Source: Candidatus Omnitrophota bacterium
GTDB taxonomy: Bacteria; Omnitrophota; Gorgyraeia; Gygaellales; UBA12090
Reading direction: 5' to 3'
Assembly (NCBI GenBank): GCA_023247895.1
Contig: JAHFFP010000004.1
Location: forward strand, 1-35,421
Length of the DNA stretch: 35,421 bases
Position 1 is the stretch's first letter; each line of letters starts with the position of its first letter. This document shows positions 9,150-17,864 of this stretch, piece by piece. The position numbers and the translations under genes were made by a program. The notes under the pieces were generated by a model. That model was not told the DNA's origin. It ran no database searches and saw only the letters and a list, made by a program, of their open reading frames with translations.

Positions 9150-10131
9150 GTTCAAAGGAACCATTCAACGCTATAACCTCCTTAATAAAAACGATGCCCT
9201 TGTCGTAGGAGTTTCCGGTGGCCCGGATTCTGTATGTGTATTGTATCTTTTAAAGAGCATACAAAAAGAATTCAGGTTCTCGCTTCATGTCGCGCACTTG
9301 AATCATATGCTTAGAGGCAAGGAATCTCAGAAAGACGCGGATTTTGTTTTGTCATTAGCCAAAAAACTTAGCTTCCCCGTTACTATTAAAGCTTTAGAGG
9401 CAGGGGGCTTGAGTAACCAAGGTTCACTTGAAGAAGCTGCCCGAAAAGCACGGTTAGACTTTTTATTTGAGATAGCACGAAAAGTAAAGGCGAAAAAGAT
9501 TGTTCTCGGCCATAATTTGGATGATCAGGCAGAAACCGTGCTTATGCGTATTGTGCGCGGCAGCGGCCTTATGGGCTTATCCGGGATTTTGCCTAAGCGC
9601 TCCATGGGTAGAGTTACCATTATCAGGCCTTTACTTGAGATATCAAGAAATGAAATAGAGCGTTTCTTAAAGAAGAAAAAGATCGCGCCCAGAATAGATG
9701 CAACCAATGCGGTTGAAGTTTATTTCAGAAATAAAATCCGCCATAGGCTTCTGCCTCAGTTAAAAACATATAATCCTAATATCAAGAAAGTGCTGGCAAA
9801 TATGGCAGAGAATGTGGCTTTAGACTACGAGTATCTCTTGTCAAAGGCTTCAATCGTATTCGAGAAGTTAAAGGTGAGTAACACTAAGCCATTGTTAACG
9901 TTGAAGTTAGAGAAACTTCAAAAGCTGCATCCTGCGCTCTTAAATATGGTGCTGCGCCTCGCCTATGAAGCACGCAAGGGCGATACCCGCAGGCTTGCCT
10001 ATCAGCATATCAAAGAACTCAAAGAATTACTTTATCAGCGCCCTGATGGTGCGATTGTGGATTTGCCTTTTCTGATTTCAGTAAAGAAGCAGCTTCGATA
10101 TATTTACTTTTATAGACGCAGATTAGCGTGA
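9133..10131 (+). CDS. tilS: tRNA(Ile)-lysidine synthase
   Basis: VVGVSGGPDSVCVLYLL PP-loop; HLNHMLRGKESQKDADFV; VLGHNLDDQAETVLMRIVRGSGL. Confidence 0.95.
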   Translation: MPLLSKFKGTIQRYNLLNKNDALVVGVSGGPDSVCVLYLLKSIQKEFRFSLHVAHLNHMLRGKESQKDADFVLSLAKKLSFPVTIKALEAGGLSNQGSLEEAARKARLDFLFEIARKVKAKKIVLGHNLDDQAETVLMRIVRGSGLMGLSGILPKRSMGRVTIIRPLLEISRNEIERFLKKKKIAPRIDATNAVEVYFRNKIRHRLLPQLKTYNPNIKKVLANMAENVALDYEYLLSKASIVFEKLKVSNTKPLLTLKLEKLQKLHPALLNMVLRLAYEARKGDTRRLAYQHIKELKELLYQRPDGAIVDLPFLISVKKQLRYIYFYRRRLA

Positions 10132-10221
10132 GCCTAAATTCGCGAATATTCGCGTTTACAAAATGGCTTGCTTTTATCCGCGTTTAGCCTTATAATCCTT
10201 TTTTGGAAAGGAAACTAAATA

Positions 10222-12102
10222 ATGAATGGTAAACTGCCGAAGTTAAAAACAAAGCTTAATAATAAAATGAATGTCAAAAGGCCCAATATAATGTGGTTGT
10301 TAATTATTATTGGGATTCTTTATTTTTTTAATTATGTGAGTGTTAATTTGCCTGTTAAGGAAATTAAATACGGCGATTTTTATCGTATGCTCAAAGAAAA
10401 TCCCGCAACCGGCATGGTAGAGCACGTGGCAAAGATAGACAGCCGGCTTGAAGGAGAACTAAAGAACGGGGTGCGTTTTATCGTATTAATTCCTGAAGAT
10501 GACAAAGATATTATCGCGCTGTTGAGGGAGAATGTTTCTCATTTTGAAATCAAGACCCAGCCGCTTTTTATCTCTCTGATATTTTCTCTTGGCCCGGTGT
10601 TACTGCTTATACTTTTTTGGTGGCTGATGGCAGCAAGAGGGGAGCAGTTGGGAAACCGCATTATGGGTTTTGGCAAGATACGGGCAAAGGCAGTTGATGA
10701 AACTAAGACCCAGAAAATAACCTTTAATGATGTCGCGGGGGTTGATGAGGCAAAAGAAGAATTACAGGAAGTCATTGAGTTCCTGAAAGACCCTAAGAAA
10801 TTCCAAAAATTAGGCGGGAAAATTCCTAAAGGAGTGTTATTGGTGGGGCCTCCCGGTTGCGGCAAGACCTTAGTTGCCAAGGCAGTTGCCGGCGAGGCCG
10901 GAGTGCCTTTTTTCTCCATCAGCGGTTCGGATTTTGTTGAAATGTTTGTCGGCGTGGGAGCTTCCAGGGTAAGGGATTTATTTGAGCAGGGCAGAAAGGC
11001 GTCAAAGCTTTCCGGTAAGGGGGCGATAATCTTCATTGATGAAATTGATGCTGTAGGCCGGTTGCGTTTCGCGGGAATCGGAGGAGGCCACGATGAGCGC
11101 GAACAGACTCTGAATCAGCTTTTGGTTGAGATGGATGGTTTTGAAACCACCGAGGGACTAATCCTCATTGCGGCAACCAACCGCCCTGACACATTGGACC
11201 CTGCGCTTTTACGCCCGGGAAGATTTGACCGGCAGATTGTGATTCATCTCCCCGATATCGCAGGCCGGGAGGAAATACTCAAGGTGCATACCCGAAAAAT
11301 AAAATTAGACCCCAAAACTGATTTAAAAACAATTGCCCAGCAAACTTCGGGATTTTCCGGCGCGGATTTGGCTAACCTTTGCAATGAGGCAGCGCTTTTA
11401 GCAGCGAGGCGCAATAAGGAAACTGTGGAGCAATCAGAGTTAGAATCGGCTATTGAGCGCGTGATTATGGGGCCGGAAAAGAAAAGCCACGTCATGTCTA
11501 AGCACGAAAAGGAAGTGACCGCGTTTCACGAAGCAGGCCATGCGATCCTTTCATTATTAATTCCTGAGGTTGACCCGGTAAAAAAAGTTTCTATTATTCC
11601 CCGAGGGCTCGCGGGCGGCTACACCCTTACGCCTCCTACTGAGGACCGCCACTACTATACCAAAAAAGAGCTTGCCGGTAGGTTGATTATGGCCTTAGGC
11701 GGCAGGGCATCTGAAGAAGTGAACCTGGGTGAAGTGACTACGGGCGCGCAAAATGATTTAGAGTATGTTACTAATATGTCACGCCATATGGTCTGTGATT
11801 TAGGCATGAGCGAGCGGCTTGGCAATATTACCTTAGGCAGAAGGCACGGGCCTTTATTTTTAGGCAGGGATATCGTTGAAGAGAGAAACTATAGCGAAGA
11901 GACTGCCAAGTTAATCGACGAAGAGGTCAAACATATAGTTGATGAGTGCTACTTGCAGGCAAAACAGTTATTACAGAAGAATTTGGATAAATTGAAACTG
12001 CTCACCAATGTGTTATTGGAAAAAGAAGTTCTTAATGGTGAAGAAGTAAAACGTTTAATTGGACTTAACCCGCAAACCGCAGATACCCTACCTAAAACAT
12101 AA
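10222..12102 (+). CDS. ftsH: ATP-dependent zinc metalloprotease FtsH
   Basis: AAA+ [28 protein letters not shown] zinc motif; two N-terminal TM segments. Confidence 0.97.
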   Translation: MNGKLPKLKTKLNNKMNVKRPNIMWLLIIIGILYFFNYVSVNLPVKEIKYGDFYRMLKENPATGMVEHVAKIDSRLEGELKNGVRFIVLIPEDDKDIIALLRENVSHFEIKTQPLFISLIFSLGPVLLLILFWWLMAARGEQLGNRIMGFGKIRAKAVDETKTQKITFNDVAGVDEAKEELQEVIEFLKDPKKFQKLGGKIPKGVLLVGPPGCGKTLVAKAVAGEAGVPFFSISGSDFVEMFVGVGASRVRDLFEQGRKASKLSGKGAIIFIDEIDAVGRLRFAGIGGGHDEREQTLNQLLVEMDGFETTEGLILIAATNRPDTLDPALLRPGRFDRQIVIHLPDIAGREEILKVHTRKIKLDPKTDLKTIAQQTSGFSGADLANLCNEAALLAARRNKETVEQSELESAIERVIMGPEKKSHVMSKHEKEVTAFHEAGHAILSLLIPEVDPVKKVSIIPRGLAGGYTLTPPTEDRHYYTKKELAGRLIMALGGRASEEVNLGEVTTGAQNDLEYVTNMSRHMVCDLGMSERLGNITLGRRHGPLFLGRDIVEERNYSEETAKLIDEEVKHIVDECYLQAKQLLQKNLDKLKLLTNVLLEKEVLNGEEVKRLIGLNPQTADTLPKT

Positions 12103-12110
12103 TTACTGCT

Positions 12111-13352
12111 ATGAATTTGAGCATTATTTCTTGCCATTCCCAGATTCAGGCAGAAGCCTTGATGAGGGAAATCGGGGTTGACCCCGTGGGCATAGAAATA
12201 ATGGCTCCCAAGACAGTCAGCCACTTAGTCAGAGTTAACCACTTGCCTGTGTTTGCCGCGCACATCCTTAAGCAGGAAGCCCTTTCCCTCGGCGGGGATA
12301 CCGCAGTCTCCCGTGAGGCCTTAACCGGCAAAAGTAAATATACCGATTGCCTGATTGTGGGGAATCTTATCCATATTAAGTGGCTTTGTGAGAAGCTAAA
12401 ACGCCAACCATATAAATTAGCTCAATTGGCAGTTGAGTTACAGAAGGCTATTGGCTGTTATCAGCGCAGTAACTTTGTTTTAGAATTAGGCAGCCATAGA
12501 TTAGATTTACATACACATACCCATATTATGGGGATTATAAATATGACCCCGGACTCTTTTAGCGGGGATGGACTTTTACGAAAGACGTCCGCCAATGCAG
12601 TGTGGCGGGCGAAAGACGAAAGACGAAAGGCGCAGGATGTAGGTGATTATGCCAAAAAACTAGTAGATGACGGCGCAGATATACTTGATATAGGAGGAGA
12701 GTCTTCGCGGCCCGGAGCAAAGGCTATTACCGTCAAGGAAGAATTGGCAAGAGTAATTCCCGCTATAAAGATGATAAGGAAGAAAGTAAAAGCACCTATT
12801 TCTGTTGATACCTACAAGGCAGAAGTAGCCCGCCAGGCGTTAGATAACGGCGCGCATATTGTAAACGATATTACCGCCCTTAGCGGCGATCCCAAAATGG
12901 CGGGCATCATCAAAAAGTATAAGGCTGCAGTAGTGTTGATGCATATGAAAGGCTCGCCCCGCACTATGCAAAAGAATCCTCACTATCGCAATATCATGCA
13001 GGAAATTGTAGCATATTTGCAGCATGCAACTACTGCCGCGGTGAGCGCAGGAATTGATCCCGAAAAGATTATTATTGATCCAGGGGTTGGTTTTGGCAAA
13101 AGAGTAACGCACAATCTGGAGATTATCAAGTCCCTTGGCCACTTGAGGGTAGTGGGGCGCCCTATTTTAGTGGGGGCATCGCGTAAATCCTTCATAGGGA
13201 ACATTCTTAATCAGGCAGCAAGCGGCCGTTTAGCCGGAACTATAAGCGCTAATTGTATCGCAGTGTATAACGGCGCAAAAATAGTACGGGTTCATGATGT
13301 GAAAGAATCCAAGCAGGCACTCACTGTTTTAGACAGTATCCTCAAATGTTAA
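12111..13352 (+). CDS. folP: Dihydropteroate synthase with N-terminal extension
   Basis: IMGIINMTPDSFSGDG, DIGGESSRPGA, PISVDTYKAEVA, DPGVGFGK, GASRKSFIG. Confidence 0.93.
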   Translation: MNLSIISCHSQIQAEALMREIGVDPVGIEIMAPKTVSHLVRVNHLPVFAAHILKQEALSLGGDTAVSREALTGKSKYTDCLIVGNLIHIKWLCEKLKRQPYKLAQLAVELQKAIGCYQRSNFVLELGSHRLDLHTHTHIMGIINMTPDSFSGDGLLRKTSANAVWRAKDERRKAQDVGDYAKKLVDDGADILDIGGESSRPGAKAITVKEELARVIPAIKMIRKKVKAPISVDTYKAEVARQALDNGAHIVNDITALSGDPKMAGIIKKYKAAVVLMHMKGSPRTMQKNPHYRNIMQEIVAYLQHATTAAVSAGIDPEKIIIDPGVGFGKRVTHNLEIIKSLGHLRVVGRPILVGASRKSFIGNILNQAASGRLAGTISANCIAVYNGAKIVRVHDVKESKQALTVLDSILKC

Positions 13353-14131
13353 AGAGCGTTATTCCTATTGATTGGAAAGTAGTGGTAGAGATTTCTATTC
13401 TATGGCTTGTTATCTATAGGATTATGCTGTTTTTTCAGGGCACACGGGCAATACAGGTATTGCGTGGCATTATCGTAGTAGTGTTTGCCTTCTTTATAGC
13501 GCAGATATTACGTTTAGAAACCCTTGATTGGCTCTTGACGCATTTGTTTGGTATTTCGGTAATTGCGATTATAATTATTTTTCAGCCGGAGATACGCCAA
13601 GGATTGGCCCGCCTGGGCCAGCAGAATATTTTTAAGGCATCCTTTCGTGAAGAGGAGTTTGATGAGATGCTAAAGGAGGTTATTGAGGCGGCGGAGGTAC
13701 TGAGTAAGAGCAAAATCGGCGCTTTAATTGCCATAGAAAATGAAGACAGCCTTAATGATTATATAGAAAGCGGAGTGAAAATTGACAGTAAAGTCACGGC
13801 AGAGTTGCTGCAGACCATTTTTACGCCCAACAGCCTTTTGCATGATGGAGGGGTTGTGATACAAGAGGGAAGAATTATTGCCGCAGGGTGTTTGTTTCCC
13901 TTAACTCAGAAGCCGGATTTAAATCGTCTTTTCGGCACGCGCCATAGGGCCGCTTTGGGATTAGTTGAGCAAACCGATTCTGTGGCAGTCACGGTCTCTG
14001 AAGAAACAGGGGATATTTCTTTATGTTATCACGGAAAGCTTTTGCGGGATTTAAGCCTGGATGAGCTGCTCGAAAATCTCAAAGCTCATTTTAGGCAGAA
14101 TAAGAACAAGAGAGCGTATAGGCAAAAATAG
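13346..14131 (+). CDS. cdaA: Diadenylate cyclase (DAC domain)
   Basis: LLHDGGVVIQEGRI (DGA-type) and GTRHRAALG (RHR) motifs; three N-terminal TM helices. Confidence 0.93.
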   Translation: MLKSVIPIDWKVVVEISILWLVIYRIMLFFQGTRAIQVLRGIIVVVFAFFIAQILRLETLDWLLTHLFGISVIAIIIIFQPEIRQGLARLGQQNIFKASFREEEFDEMLKEVIEAAEVLSKSKIGALIAIENEDSLNDYIESGVKIDSKVTAELLQTIFTPNSLLHDGGVVIQEGRIIAAGCLFPLTQKPDLNRLFGTRHRAALGLVEQTDSVAVTVSEETGDISLCYHGKLLRDLSLDELLENLKAHFRQNKNKRAYRQK

Positions 14132-14140
14132 GAGATAAAG

Positions 14141-14254
14141 TTGAAGTTTTGGTTATTCCACAATTTCTGGCTTAAAACAATTTCCTTAGTTCTGGCTATT
14201 CTTACGTGGCTCTACGTAAAGGGCGAGATGACCAAGTTAGTGATACGTTTTTAA
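14141..14254 (+). CDS. Very short YbbR/CdaR-like membrane leader (37 aa), TTG start
   Basis: LKFWLFHNFWLKTISLVLAILTWLYVKGEMTKLVIRF resembles a YbbR N-terminal TM segment, immediately after cdaA; RBS-like GGAG. Confidence 0.5.
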   Translation: MKFWLFHNFWLKTISLVLAILTWLYVKGEMTKLVIRF

Positions 14255-14255
14255 T

Positions 14256-14969
14256 ATGGCAAAGCTTGGGGTTAATGTTGACCATGTGGCTACCTTGCGA
14301 CAGGCAAGAAGAGGGGTATGCCCTGATCCTGTGCATGCCGCTTTTATTTGTGAAAAGGCAGGGTGTGATTCTATTGTCGCGCATTTACGCGAAGATAGAA
14401 GGCACATTAACGATGGGGATATCAAACGCCTTAAAGATACGGTAATAACACGGTTTAATTTGGAGATGTGCATTGCTCCTCGCATTGTGGGTATTGCCTG
14501 CAGGCTTAAGCCGCATCAGGCGACATTAGTGCCGGAGAGAAGGCAGGAGCTTACTACTGAAGGAGGCTTGGATATAATAGCCAATAGAAAAAGGCTCAAG
14601 GATGTAATTAAGCGATTAAGCGATAAAGGTATCGAAGTGAGCCTTTTTATTGATCCTGACAAGAAGCAAATAGCGGCTGTTCCCGAGGTAGGAGCCAAGA
14701 TTATAGAGCTGCATACGGGAAAATACGCGCACGCAAAGAACAAAATCCAGTCGCTTGAACGTTTAGAAGAAATAGCACAGGCGTTAAGGTACGCGAAAGG
14801 TTTTGGGCTTACGGTTAATGCCGGACATGGCCTTGATTACGATAATATTACCGCCATTGCCAAAGTCAAGGATATCTATGAGTTTAATATCGGCTATTCC
14901 ATAATTTGCCGAAGCCTTTTTGTGGGGCTTGAGAACGCGGTGAAAGAAATGGCGGCGCGGGTGAAATGA
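14256..14969 (+). CDS. pdxJ: Pyridoxine 5'-phosphate synthase
   Basis: LGVNVDHVATLRQARRG; CDSIVAHLREDRRHI; VNAGHGLDYDN. Confidence 0.95.
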   Translation: MAKLGVNVDHVATLRQARRGVCPDPVHAAFICEKAGCDSIVAHLREDRRHINDGDIKRLKDTVITRFNLEMCIAPRIVGIACRLKPHQATLVPERRQELTTEGGLDIIANRKRLKDVIKRLSDKGIEVSLFIDPDKKQIAAVPEVGAKIIELHTGKYAHAKNKIQSLERLEEIAQALRYAKGFGLTVNAGHGLDYDNITAIAKVKDIYEFNIGYSIICRSLFVGLENAVKEMAARVK

Positions 14970-15355
14970 TTATTGGGGTAGGGGTAGACATAGTTGAGAT
15001 TTCACGGATAAAGAGCGCAGTAAGCCGCTGGAAAGAGGCATTCTTAAAAAGAATATTTACCGAGAACGAGATACAGTATTCCCAAAATAAGAAATTTGTT
15101 TATCAGCATTTGGCGGCGCGTTTTGCCGCCAAAGAAGCGGTATTAAAGGCAATCGGTGATGCGTCTATACAGCGGATTGAATGGCATAACGTAGAGGTGT
15201 TAAATGACGAATTTGGCAAGCCCTATATTCGTCTCTCTGGCGAGGCCAAGAAGGTAAAAGAAGACAAAAATATCACCGATATCATTATCAGTATGTCGCA
15301 TACCCATAAAGTCGCGGTTGCCAATGCCATACTTATCAAGGATGGCAAAGAGTAG
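14966..15355 (+). CDS. acpS: Holo-[acyl-carrier-protein] synthase
   Basis: IIGVGVDIVEISRIK; HLAARFAAKEAVLKAIG; ISMSHTHKVAVA. Confidence 0.93.
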   Translation: MIIGVGVDIVEISRIKSAVSRWKEAFLKRIFTENEIQYSQNKKFVYQHLAARFAAKEAVLKAIGDASIQRIEWHNVEVLNDEFGKPYIRLSGEAKKVKEDKNITDIIISMSHTHKVAVANAILIKDGKE

Positions 15356-16244
15356 CGTTCTTTCTCATAGAAAGCCACACACGCACAAAGGAGATTATGG
15401 CCATATTTTTGTCTTAGCCGGCTCAAGAGGATTAAGCGGCGCGGCTATCCTTTGCGCAGATAGCGCAATGCGCACAGGCGCAGGATTAGTTACTTTAGGG
15501 ATTCCTGAAAGCCTGTATCCGATTGTTGCAAGGAGAGTTTTCTTAGAGGTAATGGCTAAACCTTTGCCGGAAACAAAGGAGCAAGCCTTACATCAGAGTG
15601 CGTATAAGAAAATCTTTGATTTTGCGCAAAAAACAGATGTCTTAGCTATAGGCCCGGGATTATCCCGAAATCATTCAACCCAAAGGTTAATCCTTAAAAT
15701 TATATCTGCAATAGATAAACCTATGGTGATAGATGCCGATGGCCTAAATGCACTTGTAGGTCATTTGAATATTTTACGCACTACGCACTACGCACGGCGC
15801 ATGACGATATTAACTCCTCACCTGGGTGAATTTAGCCGTTTGATAGGGAAACCTGTTATAGAGGTAGAAAAAAACAGAGAAATACTTGCAAAAAAGTTTT
15901 CCTCTGATTATAATATTATCCTTGTTTTAAAAGGCCATAAGACGGTGGTTGTTTCTCCCGGTAAAAAAGTATATATAAATACCACGGGTAATCCCGGAAT
16001 GGCAACCGCAGGTTCGGGTGACGTTTTGACCGGGATGATAGCAGCGCTCTTGGCCCAAGGCTTACATGGATTTGAGGCAGCGAAATTAGGCGTGTATCTG
16101 CATGGTTTAGCCGGAGATTTAGCCGCTAGGGAAAAGACTCAAGCGGGCATGATTGCCTCTGACATAATAGAAAAGATACCCCAAGCGATTAAGCGAATTG
16201 ATTTTTGCCGGCGTAGCTCAGTTGGTAGAGCAATTGTTTTGTAA
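15342..16244 (+). CDS. nnrD: ADP-dependent NAD(P)H-hydrate dehydratase (single domain); 3' end runs into tRNA-Thr
   Basis: HKGDYGHIFVLAGSRGLSGAAIL; VIDADGLNAL; TAGSGDVLTGMIAALLAQG; start may be 15318 or 15342. Confidence 0.88.
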   Translation: MAKSSVLSHRKPHTHKGDYGHIFVLAGSRGLSGAAILCADSAMRTGAGLVTLGIPESLYPIVARRVFLEVMAKPLPETKEQALHQSAYKKIFDFAQKTDVLAIGPGLSRNHSTQRLILKIISAIDKPMVIDADGLNALVGHLNILRTTHYARRMTILTPHLGEFSRLIGKPVIEVEKNREILAKKFSSDYNIILVLKGHKTVVVSPGKKVYINTTGNPGMATAGSGDVLTGMIAALLAQGLHGFEAAKLGVYLHGLAGDLAAREKTQAGMIASDIIEKIPQAIKRIDFCRRSSVGRAIVL

Positions 16245-16279
16245 ACAATGGGTCGGGGGTTCGATTCCCTTCGCCGGCT
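16207..16279 (+). tRNA. tRNA-Thr (TGT); CCA not encoded
   Basis: GCCGGCG...CGCCGGC acceptor; anticodon loop TTTGTAA; T arm GGGGGTTCGATTCCC. Confidence 0.93.
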
Positions 16280-16294
16280 TTAAAATTTATTAAA

Positions 16295-16915
16295 ATGCAA
16301 AGATTACAACAGAGTATTTACTCAGCACCGTTAGATTTTACTGAGGTAAAGGCTTTATATTGGGATAAAGAATATACCATGCAGGAAATCGCAAACAAAT
16401 TTAACATTTCTTTATGGGCGCTTTACACTTTTATGAAAAAATACAAAATTGAGCGCAGGAATTTTTCTCAAGCAAACTATGTTGTTTCTAATAGGTTAAA
16501 GCCGCAATTTAAAATAAAACAAGAACTTTCATCTCTAGATGAAAAGTTAAAAGTCGCAGGAATTATGCTTTATTGGGCAGAAGGTACATTAAATAGAAAC
16601 ACGGTAGATTTTGTCAATAGCAACCCTCGTATGATAAAGGTATTCCTAAGGTTTTTAAGAGAAATTTGTGGAGTTAGTGAGAAAAGGCTGCGTTTGTATC
16701 TTTATGTGTATTCCTATCATAATGTAAGAACTATAATGGAATATTGGCATAAAGTAACAGCTATTCCCGTTAACCAATTCACAAAGCCATATGTGAGGAA
16801 AGGAAGTTTGAATAAAACGGAAAGAAAATTAGTTTACGGATTGGTGCATATTAGATATAATGATAAACGATTGTTACAAATAATTAAGGATTGGATTGAG
16901 GAATATATAAAATAG
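16295..16915 (+). CDS. HTH plus degenerate LAGLIDADG-like protein (possible homing-endonuclease relative)
   Basis: N-terminal HTH (YTMQEIANKFNISLWALYTFMKKYKI); LKVAGIMLYWAEGTLNRNTVDFVNSNPRMIKVFLRFLREI resembles a single LAGLIDADG-type motif; between two tRNA genes. Confidence 0.5.
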   Translation: MQRLQQSIYSAPLDFTEVKALYWDKEYTMQEIANKFNISLWALYTFMKKYKIERRNFSQANYVVSNRLKPQFKIKQELSSLDEKLKVAGIMLYWAEGTLNRNTVDFVNSNPRMIKVFLRFLREICGVSEKRLRLYLYVYSYHNVRTIMEYWHKVTAIPVNQFTKPYVRKGSLNKTERKLVYGLVHIRYNDKRLLQIIKDWIEEYIK

Positions 16916-16922
16916 TATATAT

Positions 16923-17252
16923 GGGCAGGTACCCAAGCGGCCAAAGGGGACAGACTGTGTAAACGCAGCGCCGGGGAGTAATCTTCGGTGTAAAAGCTGG
17001 TGAATTCAGGGAACCCCTTAGAGTAATATCTTAAGGGCAATCCTGAGCCAAGCCGTCAAAGTTGTATGACTGGAAGGTGCAGAGACTAAGCGCCAGCCGT
17101 CCCGGTTAAAAGGATGATGAGATAGTCCAAGCCTCAAGGTAACTTGAGGGCAGTCGCCACAAAGCGTTGGCGATTGTCCGCCACTAATTCTTTGGTGGAC
17201 ACTTGAAATCTGTTGCACCTGTGCTTCAGAGGTTCGAATCCTCTCCTGCCCA
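16923..17252 (+). tRNA. tRNA-Tyr (GTA), interrupted gene; exons 16923-16958 and 17206-17252; CCA not encoded
   Basis: Acceptor GGGCAGG/CCTGCCC; joined anticodon arm ACAGA-CTGTAAA-TCTGT gives GTA; long variable arm GCACCTGTGC; T arm AGAGGTTCGAATCCTCT. Confidence 0.93.
16959..17205 (+). ncRNA. Group I self-splicing intron (IC3-like) in tRNA-Tyr
   Basis: 5' exon ends in U with P1 pairing CUGU/GCAG (U.G at splice site); CAATCCTGAGCCAAGCC (P4/Q-like), GGTGCAGAGACTA (R) and GAGATAGTCC (S) core sequences with GACTA/TAGTC P7; intron ends in G; P9 hairpins near the 3' end. Confidence 0.92.
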
Positions 17253-17259
17253 TTCTTCT

Positions 17260-17310
17260 TTAATTAGGGACAGACACTAATTAAATTAATTAGTGTCTGT
17301 CCCTAATTAA
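17260..17310. repeat. 51-nt near-perfect palindrome TTAATTAGGGACAGACACTAATTAA-A-TTAATTAGTGTCTGTCCCTAATTAA (REP-like or bidirectional terminator)
   Basis: 25-bp complementary arms with a 1-nt centre between tRNA-Tyr and convergent thpR; overlaps the thpR stop. Confidence 0.9.
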
Positions 17311-17864
17311 TTTGTTAAACCTATTTCGCTTAGTTTTTCGTAGATGGGGCCATGGGGGGTGAGGGTGCTTTTGAAGAGGGTGATTGATTTTACTTCTTGC
17401 GGTAGTGGGGAAAATTGAGCTTTGCTTAGTATTTGAGAGAAGGATTTCTTATCCTTAATATATTTTACCCTTCCTATGGTAAGATGGGATGAGAACTTTC
17501 TTGTCTCTTTTGGGAATTTCAATTTGACCAAAGTATCTTCAATAGAGGCAGCTAATTCGTGTAATCCTTCCTTCCCTTTTTCAATACCTACCCAGATAAC
17601 TCGCGGCGATTGTATAGTGGGGAAGCCTCCTATATTTTTGAGCTCCATCATAAATGGCTTAAAAATCCTTGAGACTTCTTTGAGGGATTGAATTATTCTG
17701 GGGATTTTTTGTTCTTCAACTTCACCTAAGAATTTTAAGGTCAAGTGAATATTCTCAGGCTCAACCCACTTTGCGTCTGCCGGAGCAGTTTTGAGTTCTG
17801 CTTGGAGTTTGGAGAGGGTTTCTTGAATTTCTTTGGTTATTTCAATAGCGATAAAAGCCCTCAT
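17307..17864 (-). CDS. thpR: RNA 2',3'-cyclic phosphodiesterase (2H family)
   Basis: MRAFIAIEI; HLTLKFLGEV and HLTIGRVK paired HxT motifs. Confidence 0.93.
   Translation of the reverse strand: MRAFIAIEITKEIQETLSKLQAELKTAPADAKWVEPENIHLTLKFLGEVEEQKIPRIIQSLKEVSRIFKPFMMELKNIGGFPTIQSPRVIWVGIEKGKEGLHELAASIEDTLVKLKFPKETRKFSSHLTIGRVKYIKDKKSFSQILSKAQFSPLPQEVKSITLFKSTLTPHGPIYEKLSEIGLTN

Noticed and set aside
10539-11036. 165-aa antisense ORF within ftsH
   Set aside because: Complement of a strongly conserved AAA+ coding region; no family resemblance.
14206-14485. ORFs 14206-14445 (+) and 14237-14485 (-) over pdxJ
   Set aside because: Out-of-frame or antisense to clearly coding pdxJ.
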